From Daejeonella oryzae DSM 19973 (GTDB lineage Bacteria > Bacteroidota > Bacteroidia > Sphingobacteriales > Sphingobacteriaceae): a DNA stretch of 64,000 nucleotides. The position numbers were made by a program, and so were the translations under genes. The DNA is taken from positions 411,650 to 475,649 of the forward strand of contig NZ_KE383964.1 in the NCBI RefSeq assembly GCF_000422945.1. The letters are read 5' to 3'. Within the stretch, counting starts at the first letter, position 1; every line of letters begins with the position of its first letter. A model generated the notes under the pieces. The model had not been told where the DNA came from. It saw only the letters and a list, made by a program, of their open reading frames with translations, and did no database searches. Below are positions 44,801 to 52,736 of the stretch, piece by piece.

Positions 44801-47186
44801 TTGTATAATTTCCGGACTGACTCGCTTTTAAATCAATTTCGCCGGTACTGGTATTCACGAAAACTAAGCCTGCGGGGCTGGCACTAAAGGAACCCGCACT
44901 ACCTGAACCAGGAAAAAAGGGACGCGGATTTGGTTCGGCAGGACAATAGGAATTGTTAAAAGAAAAACTGGCATCCAGTAAGGTAGTTATTGTTAGAGTT
45001 GCGCTGCTTTCCTCTCCGCAAGGGCCATTATTTTTAAAGGTGATAACATACGTTTGGGGGATGCTGGCACTAATATTAATCTCACCTGTAGACGTATTGA
45101 CAAATTGCAATCCCGCCGGAGAGGCAGAAAAAGTTCCTCCCGCAGGATTATTTATCAGAGGGATTGCATTAGGTGCTGTACTGCAAAAGGTCCCTGAAGA
45201 ATATTTAAATTCCGGATTAAACTTAGGATAAATTGAAGCTGTAACCGGAACTCTGGCACTTGTGCAATTCGCCGAAATTGATTGTACATAGTACGTTCTG
45301 TTTGCGTTTAAAGCTGGAGTTATAAATGAGTTGCCGGTCGAAACTAAAGTACCTCCGGTCGCAGCATCATACCACTCAATAATACCACTTGCTGATGTTG
45401 CGGTTAAGCTGGCTGTTAATCCGGAACAAACGGTAGCGCCGGTTACGTCTGGTACCGCAGGCAATGGGTCTACCACAACAATAACCGCTGTCCTGCTGCT
45501 GGCACAATTGTTTAAAACAGTTTGAACATAATAAGTTGTACTTGAATTCAGAACAGGAGTAATAAAAAGCGAATTTGAGATCAAGCGATTTCCGCCCACT
45601 GCTGCATCATACCATTCTATTTTTCCTCCTGATGAAGTAGCTGAAAGAGATGCCTGATTGCCGGCGCAGATATTAACTCCGCTGGCAGCTGGAGCTTCCG
45701 GAACAGGAAGTATAGAAACCGTAACCGGAGTTCGTGAACTAGTACATCCGTTTATGGTGTTTTGTACATAATAAGTGGTTACACTGCTCAGCGCCGGCGT
45801 TACGAAGACGGCCTCACTGCTAAGTAAATTCCCGCCTGATGATTCGTCAAACCATTCAAATGTTCCGCCTGGAGATGTTGCAGTTAAAGTTGCATTAGAA
45901 CCTGAGCAGATCAGAACACCGGCTGCATACGGGTTGGCTGTTGCAGGATTAACAGTAACTATTACCTCTATTCTAGGACTTACACATCCATTAACAGTCG
46001 ATTGAACGTAATAAGTCGCGGAGCTTAGTAAAGGGGGAGTAGTAAAAGATGCCCCGGTACCTATTGCTGTTCCTCCGCTGGCTTTACTAAACCACTCAAA
46101 ACTGCCCGCAGAACCGCTTGCCATAAGTGTTGCGGTAGAGTTAGCACAAATCGTTAATCCTTCAGAAATCGGGGCTTCCGGAATTGGGTTTACACTTACA
46201 ATGACCGCTGTTCTTTTACTTATGCAGCCGTTTAAGCTGGTTTCAACATAATAGGTTTTAGTAGCTGTTAATACCGGGGTTGAAAAATCAGGACTTATGA
46301 TCAGGGGATTTCCGCCCTCGGGCACATCAAACCATCTGTAAATTCCTCCGGGACCGGTAGCGGTTAAATTGGTTGACTCTCCGGAACAGATAGTTTGTCC
46401 TGAAGCCGTTGGAGCATCCGGAACCGGAATGACATCAACCTGAACAGGAAGACGGTTGCTCAGGCAGCCATTTACAATTGCTTGAACGTAATATTGCCTG
46501 CTTTCAAAAATGGGTGGTGTCGTATACGTTGATCCTGTTGCGATTGGGCTTCCGCCCGAAGCGGTATCAAACCATTCATATGAGGTACCACCTGCGGCAC
46601 TGATGTTGGCAATAGATCCCGCACAAACGGTAGCTCCCGAAACAGTTGGTCCCGGTACTATGAATATAGTTACAGGAGTTCTGCTGCTGGGACATCCGGA
46701 TACAGAAGTTTCAACAAAATAAGTAGCAGGCCCTGTAAGCAGAGGAGGAGTATAGCTGCTGCCTGTGTACAAAAGATTTCCACCACTTGGCGCATCATAC
46801 CATTGGTAGGTTCCTCCCGGTGCAGTTGCTGTTAAAGTTGTTGTGGTATTGATACAAATTGTGGCGCCCGAAACTGTGGGTGGATCAGGAATTGCAGCAC
46901 TGGTAATTTCAATTTGCGTAATTCCCGGAGAACAACCTGATGCGTTATCAATAACAGTTACTGCGTATGTTCCTGCTTTGTTTACACTTATTGTTGGAGT
47001 GGTTTCACCGGTATTCCATGAATATGTGTAAGAACTTCCTCCGCTGGCCACTGCTGCCAGGCTTACCGGTATGCCGGAACAAATTGTATTATTTGAAGAA
47101 TTTATACTAACATTAAGCGTACAGTTTTGTGAATATGCCTGAAAACAGAGCATCAGCAAAATAAACAAAAACTGTATTCTTTTCAT
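41892..47186 (-). CDS. Giant Ig-repeat surface protein with type B T9SS sorting domain
   Basis: This 1764-residue secreted protein has a signal peptide (MKRIQFLFILLMLCFQAYS). After an N-terminal PKD-like domain come seven tandem Ig-like modules of about 80 residues, each with ICSGS.ATLTA, YEWFD..SGG and TYYVQT.VNGC. Two beta-sandwich units (STGEI) follow, then two more Ig-like modules, three modules with the F-W-S-R core (e.g. SFNWSRATVDG), three further adhesin-like domains, and a C-terminal gliding-motility type domain starting SNTFTPNGDGFNDFW and ending SGSITILR. The C-terminus directs export by the type IX system and attachment to the cell surface. No catalytic domain is seen, so adhesion or matrix binding is likely. 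An ATG start is used; a TTG two codons earlier is possible. Confidence 0.92.
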   Translation of the reverse strand: MKRIQFLFILLMLCFQAYSQNCTLNVSINSSNNTICSGIPVSLAAVASGGSSYTYSWNTGETTPTISVNKAGTYAVTVIDNASGCSPGITQIEITSAAIPDPPTVSGATICINTTTTLTATAPGGTYQWYDAPSGGNLLYTGSSYTPPLLTGPATYFVETSVSGCPSSRTPVTIFIVPGPTVSGATVCAGSIANISAAGGTSYEWFDTASGGSPIATGSTYTTPPIFESRQYYVQAIVNGCLSNRLPVQVDVIPVPDAPTASGQTICSGESTNLTATGPGGIYRWFDVPEGGNPLIISPDFSTPVLTATKTYYVETSLNGCISKRTAVIVSVNPIPEAPISEGLTICANSTATLMASGSAGSFEWFSKASGGTAIGTGASFTTPPLLSSATYYVQSTVNGCVSPRIEVIVTVNPATANPYAAGVLICSGSNATLTATSPGGTFEWFDESSGGNLLSSEAVFVTPALSSVTTYYVQNTINGCTSSRTPVTVSILPVPEAPAASGVNICAGNQASLSATSSGGKIEWYDAAVGGNRLISNSLFITPVLNSSTTYYVQTVLNNCASSRTAVIVVVDPLPAVPDVTGATVCSGLTASLTATSASGIIEWYDAATGGTLVSTGNSFITPALNANRTYYVQSISANCTSARVPVTASIYPKFNPEFKYSSGTFCSTAPNAIPLINNPAGGTFSASPAGLQFVNTSTGEINISASIPQTYVITFKNNGPCGEESSATLTITTLLDASFSFNNSYCPAEPNPRPFFPGSGSAGSFSASPAGLVFVNTSTGEIDLKASQSGNYTITNTIEASGTCGGDQKTALVTIDILPAVNAGPDQIVPAGNSATLAGTTSNTESFLWTGGLGTFSNPALLNTTYTPAAGETSVVLTLTSNDPAGSCGPQTDNVIINFNAIPPAPTSSDQTICSGNSATLTAVPAGGSYAWFDSPEDGNLLGRGAIFNTPPLISNTSYYVQSTLNGLTSARKEVKVIVNSIPPPPISVSTNICTGSAANLAASGSTGTYQWFDAASGGNLLANTANFTTPVLSSNISYYVQTIVNECVSDRTEVQVTVNPSPIITSASIADLCSNSPQNYEITSNIPGSSFNWSRATVDGISQPGVSNQTSNNINETLTNTSADPLEVNYIIIPESNGCTGTPFTYTLTVNPVPQPLNLSRDTICNGEASNFAVEFNIPETIFFWSRNAVEGIGNPSISNQISSTIKENLYNITDRPVDVIYNFYSRTSDCEASVFNYTVTVNPSALVTSAPFSTICSSEDLNYSITSNIPSASFTWSRPAIADISNPAVSDQNSSTINENLLNTGAAGVYVSYIITPFVNGCAGIPFTYVVHVKPSPVIPPINSNSPVCIGNSIQLMSLSVTGATYTWNGPDNFISTEQNPLISSVSQRNAGTYTLTMEVDGCKSTASIPVEVNEFPVANAGRNQSVCISTDSVSLAGRISGGTTTGVWTSSGTGLFYPINNFLNAKYIPSAEDKAAGSVIMTLTSTSNDDCIPSVSTMRINFQDVPLVSAGQDLEVCAQDENVKLNGQVNLSGAGVWSSSGYGTFSPSENDLKAVYIPSPSDVENGSVILTLSSNINSSCDVVQDELTIRFIPPPTVDAGEDKILLRNTSYTLNPTVNETDVQYRWSPNINISNANIKNPVITANEEITYTLTVTDKRGCVTEDQIKIEVLEALKISNTFTPNGDGFNDFWVIKELVDYPDVKVSIFNRYGEKVYYSDGYAIPWNGTRNGENLPVGTYYYIIQTQLEGMKFSGSITILR
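45236..46894 (-). repeat. Seven tandem Ig-like coding repeats
   Basis: About 240-base imperfect coding repeats within the giant T9SS protein, each encoding one Ig-like module with a conserved Cys pair (near I-C-S/A-G and N-G-C). DNA identity is low to moderate, so the modules are old duplications. Confidence 0.75.
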
Positions 47187-47276
47187 AGTCAAAAACTCAT
47201 CAATTCCACAGAAACATTTTTTTTGGAAAGATAGGAAAAGGGTATTACGGATAATGCTGCTCTTTGTTTTAACAGA

Positions 47277-48497
47277 TTATTTTAATTTTAAATAGGAAAG
47301 AATTTTCTCTGCCTCCGCCGGATATATAGCAATACGATGGCTTCGTAATAAGTATGGCGTTTTAACGTTTTTTCCGGCAAGTTGAAAAGTGATCAGTTTG
47401 GATGAGGCTACCGGCATATGGCAATCGATGCAATCTGTACTTAAAGCGCTTGCACCAAGTCCTTTAATCTCAGGATGAGCACCTGTCTTATGGCAGTTCA
47501 TGCATTTTTGAGAATAAAGAACAGGGTTATTTTTTTCCGTTACATGCGTGTTATGACAGGATGAACAATCCATATCACTTTTAATAAAACAAGCGCTTGA
47601 TGAAAGCATTCCATATTGATTGCCGTGTACATCGGGTTCTGATTTGTTCCTGCTGTATTGGGGATAATAATAATTTGAAAGAGTATCTCCGGGACTAAAT
47701 GTAAAAGTGGCTTTCTGCGTTAACTGATCATTTCCGGAATGGCAAACAGCGCACATATCAATTTTTTGCTGCCGCGATAATTTATTGATCTCAGTAATGT
47801 ATTTCGGAACTTTTGTTGTTGGATTATCGGTATGAAAATTCACATGTTCTGCTGCCGCACCATGGCAGCGCTGACAATCAATTCCATATATGGCCGATCC
47901 TTTAACAATTTCTTCTGATACCGATAAACTGCCGGTTTTGACGATTTTTGTTTCCGCAAATGAGCCATGACATTCAAAACAGCGGCTTAAAATAGCTCGT
48001 TTATCGTATATACGGTCGACAGGAAATCCGGGACTGTTGATCCATTTGTTAATTGGTTTGTAATAACTGAGTGGTAATTGAAAGAGGCTGTTATCTTCCC
48101 AATAAGCATAAGTTCTGGCTTTTTCACCTGATCCGAAAGCAATATCAAACCTGTGAGCGTTAATTTCTTTATTATTGAAATACGCAACCTGGTACATGCG
48201 CTTATCCCGCTCTTCGATCACAACTTTTAAACTATCGCTAAAAGCGAATGTGGTATTTGCCTTTGGAAATTCTTTCAGATCGCTGCCCAGTTCGGCGGAG
48301 GTATGAAAATGTGCTGTTTCAGAAAAGGATTTTTTAGTACTGTGGCATTTTACACAGCTTTTTGGATCAGCATATGCAGGGCCTCTATTATCAGCAATAC
48401 TATCTTCTTTAAATCCGGAACATTGGGACAGGGCTACTACTAAAATCCCGATCATAAGGATGATTATAAGCGGTCGTTTGGCAGTACTGTTTAACAT
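47277..48497 (-). CDS. Seven-heme cytochrome c lipoprotein
   Basis: This 406-residue periplasmic or outer-membrane-associated lipoprotein (lipobox VVALSQC near residue 26) has seven CxxCH heme sites: CVKCH, CFECH, CQRCH, CAVCH, CSSCH, CMNCH and CIDCH. The pattern resembles the cytochrome c554-like family, with LPLSYYKPINKWINSPGF before the second heme. Its electron donor and acceptor are unknown. It begins 5 bases after the GH5 gene on the same strand, so it appears to belong to the polysaccharide-utilisation operon, an unusual partner for glycan-degrading enzymes. Confidence 0.9.
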   Translation of the reverse strand: MLNSTAKRPLIIILMIGILVVALSQCSGFKEDSIADNRGPAYADPKSCVKCHSTKKSFSETAHFHTSAELGSDLKEFPKANTTFAFSDSLKVVIEERDKRMYQVAYFNNKEINAHRFDIAFGSGEKARTYAYWEDNSLFQLPLSYYKPINKWINSPGFPVDRIYDKRAILSRCFECHGSFAETKIVKTGSLSVSEEIVKGSAIYGIDCQRCHGAAAEHVNFHTDNPTTKVPKYITEINKLSRQQKIDMCAVCHSGNDQLTQKATFTFSPGDTLSNYYYPQYSRNKSEPDVHGNQYGMLSSSACFIKSDMDCSSCHNTHVTEKNNPVLYSQKCMNCHKTGAHPEIKGLGASALSTDCIDCHMPVASSKLITFQLAGKNVKTPYLLRSHRIAIYPAEAEKILSYLKLK

Positions 48498-48502
48498 GTT
48501 GA

Positions 48503-50257
48503 TTATTTTGAAAAGAGAAATGATTTCAAGTTGAATCCGCCCTTCTCCATGTAAATACGAATTGTGTTGTTTCCTTTATTCAGGATTATATTATTTAAAC
48601 TCACCGTCTGCCATTTTTGTGATCCTCCGGTATCGGGAATTTCAACAAATTTTGCCGGAGTTTCATTTGCCTTAAGTGTTAGTTTTCCTCCGCTTTTATC
48701 CGATGCAACGTTAAATTTAATTGAATAAGAGCCATTTTCGGTTGAGAAAACAGTATAATTCAGCCATTCTCCATCTTCAATTTTACCTATATAAAAGCTA
48801 TTGTTTTCAATAGAATCGGGATAAATATCAACACCTTCGTTTCGATATGCTTTGCCCATGTTCCAGCCGGTGCGGTCGGTGCCTGTTGAAATATAATATT
48901 CTGTAGAATCGGTATCGTAATAAGCTTCATTGCTTCGGCCCAGATCGAAATCTGCAGCCTGAATAAGTCTGCCTGTGATATGTTTTTTAAATGGAATTGC
49001 CGCAGAACTATTTACCTGTCTGAACATGGCATCCAGTACATCATAATGAATTATGTTATTTTCGATTTTGGTGTTTTCAGACATTTGCATCAGGGTTTTA
49101 GACGCAGCTTCGGCAGATGGTTTGGGACCTTTTCCTGCCCAGAAATTTAATAATTGCTGATAATCTTCAGTAACTTTTATTTCCAGAGGATTGTTAATGC
49201 CCATTTTTTTAAGCGGCCACCAGCACCATCCAATCTCATTACGTTCCATTAAGCTGATTGCTTGGTTAAACCATACGTTTGAATTTTCACCTGTTTCTCC
49301 TAACCAAACGGGGACATTATATTTATCGCGGATGTCTAAGAAATGCTGTATTGAGGCCTGGTTGTTATAATTCCAGTATTTATGGAAACTAACCACCATT
49401 TTATCATCCCATGGCGGCAAAATTCCATTGTAATTATTTCCCCAGCCATTTCCTTCTATGATGATAATATGTTTTTTATCAACTTCCCGGATGGCATTAG
49501 TTACATCGACCATTAATTTTTTCAAGGGTATATTCTGCGATTCTTTGAGCCCGTTTTTATCCTCCGGATCCATAAAGCCCCAGTTGGGCTCGTTGATAAT
49601 ATCATAAGCGCCAATCCATGGTTCATTGGCATATCGCTCTGCAAGTTTGCGCCACAAAGCAATCATTTTATTTTTATTCTCTTCGCTATCCCATAACGAA
49701 ACTTTGTTCGGATCGCGGTCTGAGATATTGTTGTCATTTCCCTGTCCACCCGGCGCAGCATGCAAATCGAGAATAAGATACATTTGATTTGCTTTACACC
49801 ATTCCAGCAAACTGTCGGTCATGGCAAAACCTTCTTCCTTCCAGGTATTTTGACCCTTGACCGGTTCTTCTTCTATGGCTAAGGTGTACAGGTTAAAATG
49901 CATCGGCAATCTAACCGAATTGAAACCCCAAGCCTTCATTGAATCTATATCTGCTTTGCGGGTATGATTATTTAGCCATGCAGCATAAAACTCGTTGGTT
50001 TTATATTTTCCTATGAGCTCTTCTATGCTGGCTTTAATGCGATGCTGTTGTCCTTCTTTAGGAAAGCGAAGCATATAACCCTCCTGAAGCATCCATCCGC
50101 CCAATCCCATTCCTCTCAGAAGTACTTTTTCGCCTTTATCATTTACAATATATTTTCCTTTAACATCTAAAAAGCCCTGCGCATGTGCATTGATTATATT
50201 AAAGAAAATAAGTAAACATGCTATAACGCCAATAGATAGTTTTGCTGAATGTCTCAT
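48503..50257 (-). CDS. GH5 glycoside hydrolase with C-terminal CBM6-type domain
   Basis: This is a 584-residue secreted enzyme. After a signal peptide, a GH5 TIM barrel (about 30-375) carries the acid/base Glu in YDIINEPNWG and the nucleophile in VWLGETGENSN, with RGMGLGGWMLQEGYM at the front of the barrel. A carbohydrate-binding module of CBM6 type fills about 440-584 (IEDGEWLNYTV, NTIRIYMEKGGFN). GH5 members of this kind act on beta-glucans, but the subfamily cannot be fixed by eye. It is fourth among the enzymes and binding proteins after the SusC/SusD pair and is followed at 5 bases by the seven-heme cytochrome. Confidence 0.92.
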   Translation of the reverse strand: MRHSAKLSIGVIACLLIFFNIINAHAQGFLDVKGKYIVNDKGEKVLLRGMGLGGWMLQEGYMLRFPKEGQQHRIKASIEELIGKYKTNEFYAAWLNNHTRKADIDSMKAWGFNSVRLPMHFNLYTLAIEEEPVKGQNTWKEEGFAMTDSLLEWCKANQMYLILDLHAAPGGQGNDNNISDRDPNKVSLWDSEENKNKMIALWRKLAERYANEPWIGAYDIINEPNWGFMDPEDKNGLKESQNIPLKKLMVDVTNAIREVDKKHIIIIEGNGWGNNYNGILPPWDDKMVVSFHKYWNYNNQASIQHFLDIRDKYNVPVWLGETGENSNVWFNQAISLMERNEIGWCWWPLKKMGINNPLEIKVTEDYQQLLNFWAGKGPKPSAEAASKTLMQMSENTKIENNIIHYDVLDAMFRQVNSSAAIPFKKHITGRLIQAADFDLGRSNEAYYDTDSTEYYISTGTDRTGWNMGKAYRNEGVDIYPDSIENNSFYIGKIEDGEWLNYTVFSTENGSYSIKFNVASDKSGGKLTLKANETPAKFVEIPDTGGSQKWQTVSLNNIILNKGNNTIRIYMEKGGFNLKSFLFSK

Positions 50258-50289
50258 TATGAAGAAAGAAGGTTTTTAATTCAAATTAA

Positions 50290-51741
50290 TTACCAAACGT
50301 ATGTTCCAACCGCACCGCTTAATAGGGTTGTGCTCACCATTTTGCCACCTGATTTTATATTAAACGTTTGTGAGCTATTACCGGAATTAAGCACAATAAG
50401 CACTTTTTTACCTTCCGGATTTCTGAAAGCTACGTTTTGTAAAGAGGCTATATTGTTTGATTCAATTCTCACAGAACCGGGCCGGGCAAATTTTGAAGCA
50501 TGTGCAATAATATAATAGGCAACATTGCGGGTTATAGAATTATTATCAATGCTGATGGCGCCAAGACAGTTGGTACAACCTCCATTTGTATGCGGACGGT
50601 AATTAGCATCGGCTGCCAGGTTCCATTCCAAAACATTACGGCTCCAGTTTCGGGTTGCGCCAATAATCAGATTACTTATATGCCATTGAAGGTCTCCGCC
50701 AAAATTGCCTGGTCCGCCAACCCATTGTTCAGTAAAATAAATGCCCTTATCGGGATGAGCGTTATGCACCGTACTTAAGGCGCTGATATCACCGCCGTAT
50801 AAATGAAATGCAGAACCGCTTATATATTTTTTAGCCTGCGGATCATTCAAAACAGAGATCGGGTAATCCGGCTTATCGGCATTATGGTCGTAGATTATTA
50901 TTTTCGTTTTAATAGTTGCTGCTTCGAATGCCGGCCCTAAATGATCTTTAATAAAGGCAGCCTGTTCATTAGCCAGCATGAGCATACTAGGATTATTCCC
51001 ACCATGCAATGGTTCGTTTTGAGGGGTTATTGCATCAATTATAATCCCTTCCTTTTTCATTTCCAGGATATACTTTACAAGATAATTTGCATACACTGTG
51101 TAATATTCGGGTTTCAGCTTGCCGCCGATAAAACTGCCGTTTGTTTTCATCCAGGCAGGAGCGGTCCATGGCGATCCCATAATTTTAATATCCGGATTTA
51201 GTGCAATTATTTGCTTCAGAACAGGTATCAGTTCGGTTCTTTCACGGTCAAGTGAAAAGGTTTTAAGCGTTTCGTCGGTTTGGCCAGCCGACATGTCATT
51301 GTATGTAAATGGAACAGAACTCAGATCAGAAGCTCCAATACTAATACGCAGGTAACTAACACCGATATGAGTACTATCAGTTAAGAACAGTTCTTTTAAT
51401 AATGCATCTTTGGCGCTGCTATTTAATGAGTTTATGAGCGATGCACTTCCTCCAGTTAAGGTATAGCCGAAACCTTCAATAGTTTGAAAAGATTTTGATT
51501 CATCAATTTCAATAGTAGGAAGCGGGTTCGCAGTACTTGAAAAGAGCAGGCTTGTGTTTTGCTTACTGAATAAAACAGATCGATCGGGGGTTGTGAGATA
51601 AAATAATACATCCGTTTTAAGAGGCTCCGGTTTCGGAGGATTTACCGGGGGAGTATCACCACCCGTTGTTTTCTTTGTGCAGCCTGCAATTAGCAGTACC
51701 AGAACTATCAGATTTAAAAATCTCCAACTCAATATATTCAT
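50290..51741 (-). CDS. GH30 glycoside hydrolase (glucosylceramidase / beta-1,6-glucanase type)
   Basis: This 483-residue lipoprotein (lipobox VLLIAGC, Cys about 21) has a GH30 barrel and side beta domain. The acid/base Glu is in AITPQNEPLHGG and the nucleophile in GIYFTEQWVGG. FQTIEGFGYTLTGGSA marks the family N-terminus, and the C-terminal beta strands read VLIVLNSGNSSQTFNI. GH30 subfamily 3 enzymes cut beta-1,6-glucan, which fits partnership with the adjacent GH16 and GH5 enzymes on branched beta-1,3/1,6-glucans. The enzyme is probably anchored facing the periplasm or cell surface. Confidence 0.92.
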   Translation of the reverse strand: MNILSWRFLNLIVLVLLIAGCTKKTTGGDTPPVNPPKPEPLKTDVLFYLTTPDRSVLFSKQNTSLLFSSTANPLPTIEIDESKSFQTIEGFGYTLTGGSASLINSLNSSAKDALLKELFLTDSTHIGVSYLRISIGASDLSSVPFTYNDMSAGQTDETLKTFSLDRERTELIPVLKQIIALNPDIKIMGSPWTAPAWMKTNGSFIGGKLKPEYYTVYANYLVKYILEMKKEGIIIDAITPQNEPLHGGNNPSMLMLANEQAAFIKDHLGPAFEAATIKTKIIIYDHNADKPDYPISVLNDPQAKKYISGSAFHLYGGDISALSTVHNAHPDKGIYFTEQWVGGPGNFGGDLQWHISNLIIGATRNWSRNVLEWNLAADANYRPHTNGGCTNCLGAISIDNNSITRNVAYYIIAHASKFARPGSVRIESNNIASLQNVAFRNPEGKKVLIVLNSGNSSQTFNIKSGGKMVSTTLLSGAVGTYVW

Positions 51742-51750
51742 ATATAATCC

Positions 51751-52620
51751 TTATTTCTCGATCATTTTATAAACACGAACGTAATCAACTTCCATTTTTT
51801 GCGGTAAAACTGCAGGATCTACACCCTGAGCACCGCCCCAGTTTCCACCGAAAGCAACATTAAGCAGAAGATGAAATTTTTTGTCAAATGGCCAAACGGC
51901 AGAGCCTTTTCCTTCATTTACGAACTGATATATTTGTTCGCCGTCTATAAACCCTTTAACCGAATAAGGTGTCCAGTCAACCCTGTAGGTATGAAAATCT
52001 GTACTTGCACCGGGAATTATTTTTGTAGCGGATTTTTGCGTGCCAATGGAATGATTATAAGCTTCGGTATGCACGGTGATATGAACTTTATTCTGATCAT
52101 AACCAACGTGTTCCATAATGTCAATCTCTCCAGACTTTGGCCAGCCGCCATAAGCCCATTCTGTTGGAAGCATCCATATAGCAGGCCAGGTGCCCTTGCC
52201 TGAAGGTAATTTTGCCTTTACTTCAAAGCGGCCGTAAAGGAAATCTCCTTTTCCTTTTGAAACAAGCCTTGCCGAAGTATATTCGCGGCCATTCATGTTT
52301 TCTTTACGTGCAGTGATGGTCATAATGCCATTTTCTACAGCGATATTATTCAAGCTGTTTGTGTAATACTGGAGCTCGTTATTTCCCCATCCATCACCAC
52401 CAATATCATATCCCCATTTGCTTGAATTGGGCAAACCGGCGTAGTCAAATTCATCAGCCCAAACCGGAGTGGCTTCGAAAACCCATCCTTTATCAACCGG
52501 AATTGTGGTAACCGGGGGTGGGATAGATGCTTTTGGAGTATCGCTTTTGGAACAGGAATTAAACAGAAGTATGCAACAACTCGCAATTAAAGTAGGAATC
52601 ATAGTGGTTTGAGTTTTCAT
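51751..52620 (-). CDS. GH16 glycoside hydrolase (laminarinase type)
   Basis: This 289-residue lipoprotein (lipobox ILLFNSC) has a GH16 jelly-roll catalytic domain. The catalytic motif GEIDIMEHVGYD holds both Glu residues, with WPAIWMLPTEWAYGGWPKSG just before it and FDKKFHLLLNVAFGGNWGG near the end. This pattern is that of beta-1,3-glucanases (GH16 subfamily 3). It would make the first cut in laminarin-like glucans at the cell surface. It starts beyond a strong hairpin that separates it from the SusC/SusD/binding-protein part, and ends 9 bases before the GH30 gene. Confidence 0.94.
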   Translation of the reverse strand: MKTQTTMIPTLIASCCILLFNSCSKSDTPKASIPPPVTTIPVDKGWVFEATPVWADEFDYAGLPNSSKWGYDIGGDGWGNNELQYYTNSLNNIAVENGIMTITARKENMNGREYTSARLVSKGKGDFLYGRFEVKAKLPSGKGTWPAIWMLPTEWAYGGWPKSGEIDIMEHVGYDQNKVHITVHTEAYNHSIGTQKSATKIIPGASTDFHTYRVDWTPYSVKGFIDGEQIYQFVNEGKGSAVWPFDKKFHLLLNVAFGGNWGGAQGVDPAVLPQKMEVDYVRVYKMIEK

Positions 52621-52690
52621 GGTACATGAAAGAAATTAAACTTATCAGGAAGTAAGAGTAAGGGGTAAATATTGTATTTTAATAAATCAA

Positions 52691-52723
52691 TTAAGCTTGC
52701 CGGAAATTTTCCGGCAAGCTTAA
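52691..52723 (-). terminator. Large perfect hairpin between binding-protein and GH16 genes
   Basis: Perfect 16-bp arms (core AAGCTTGCCGGAAA / TTTCCGGCAAGCTT) with one central base, 14 bases beyond the stop at 52737. The T tract after it on the minus strand is weak, so it may attenuate transcription or stabilise the 3' end of the susCD transcript rather than fully terminate. Confidence 0.65.
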
Positions 52724-52736
52724 GAAAGAAATCTTA

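Noticed and set aside
43038-46722. Several open frames on the plus strand opposite the giant Ig-repeat gene
   Set aside because: They are antisense shadows created by the repetitive Thr/Ser/Gly-rich coding sequence; none has a start signal or recognisable domain.
45236-46894. Regular repeats that could suggest a CRISPR array
   Set aside because: Units are about 240 bases, imperfect and in frame with a protein; there are no short identical repeats with unique spacers.
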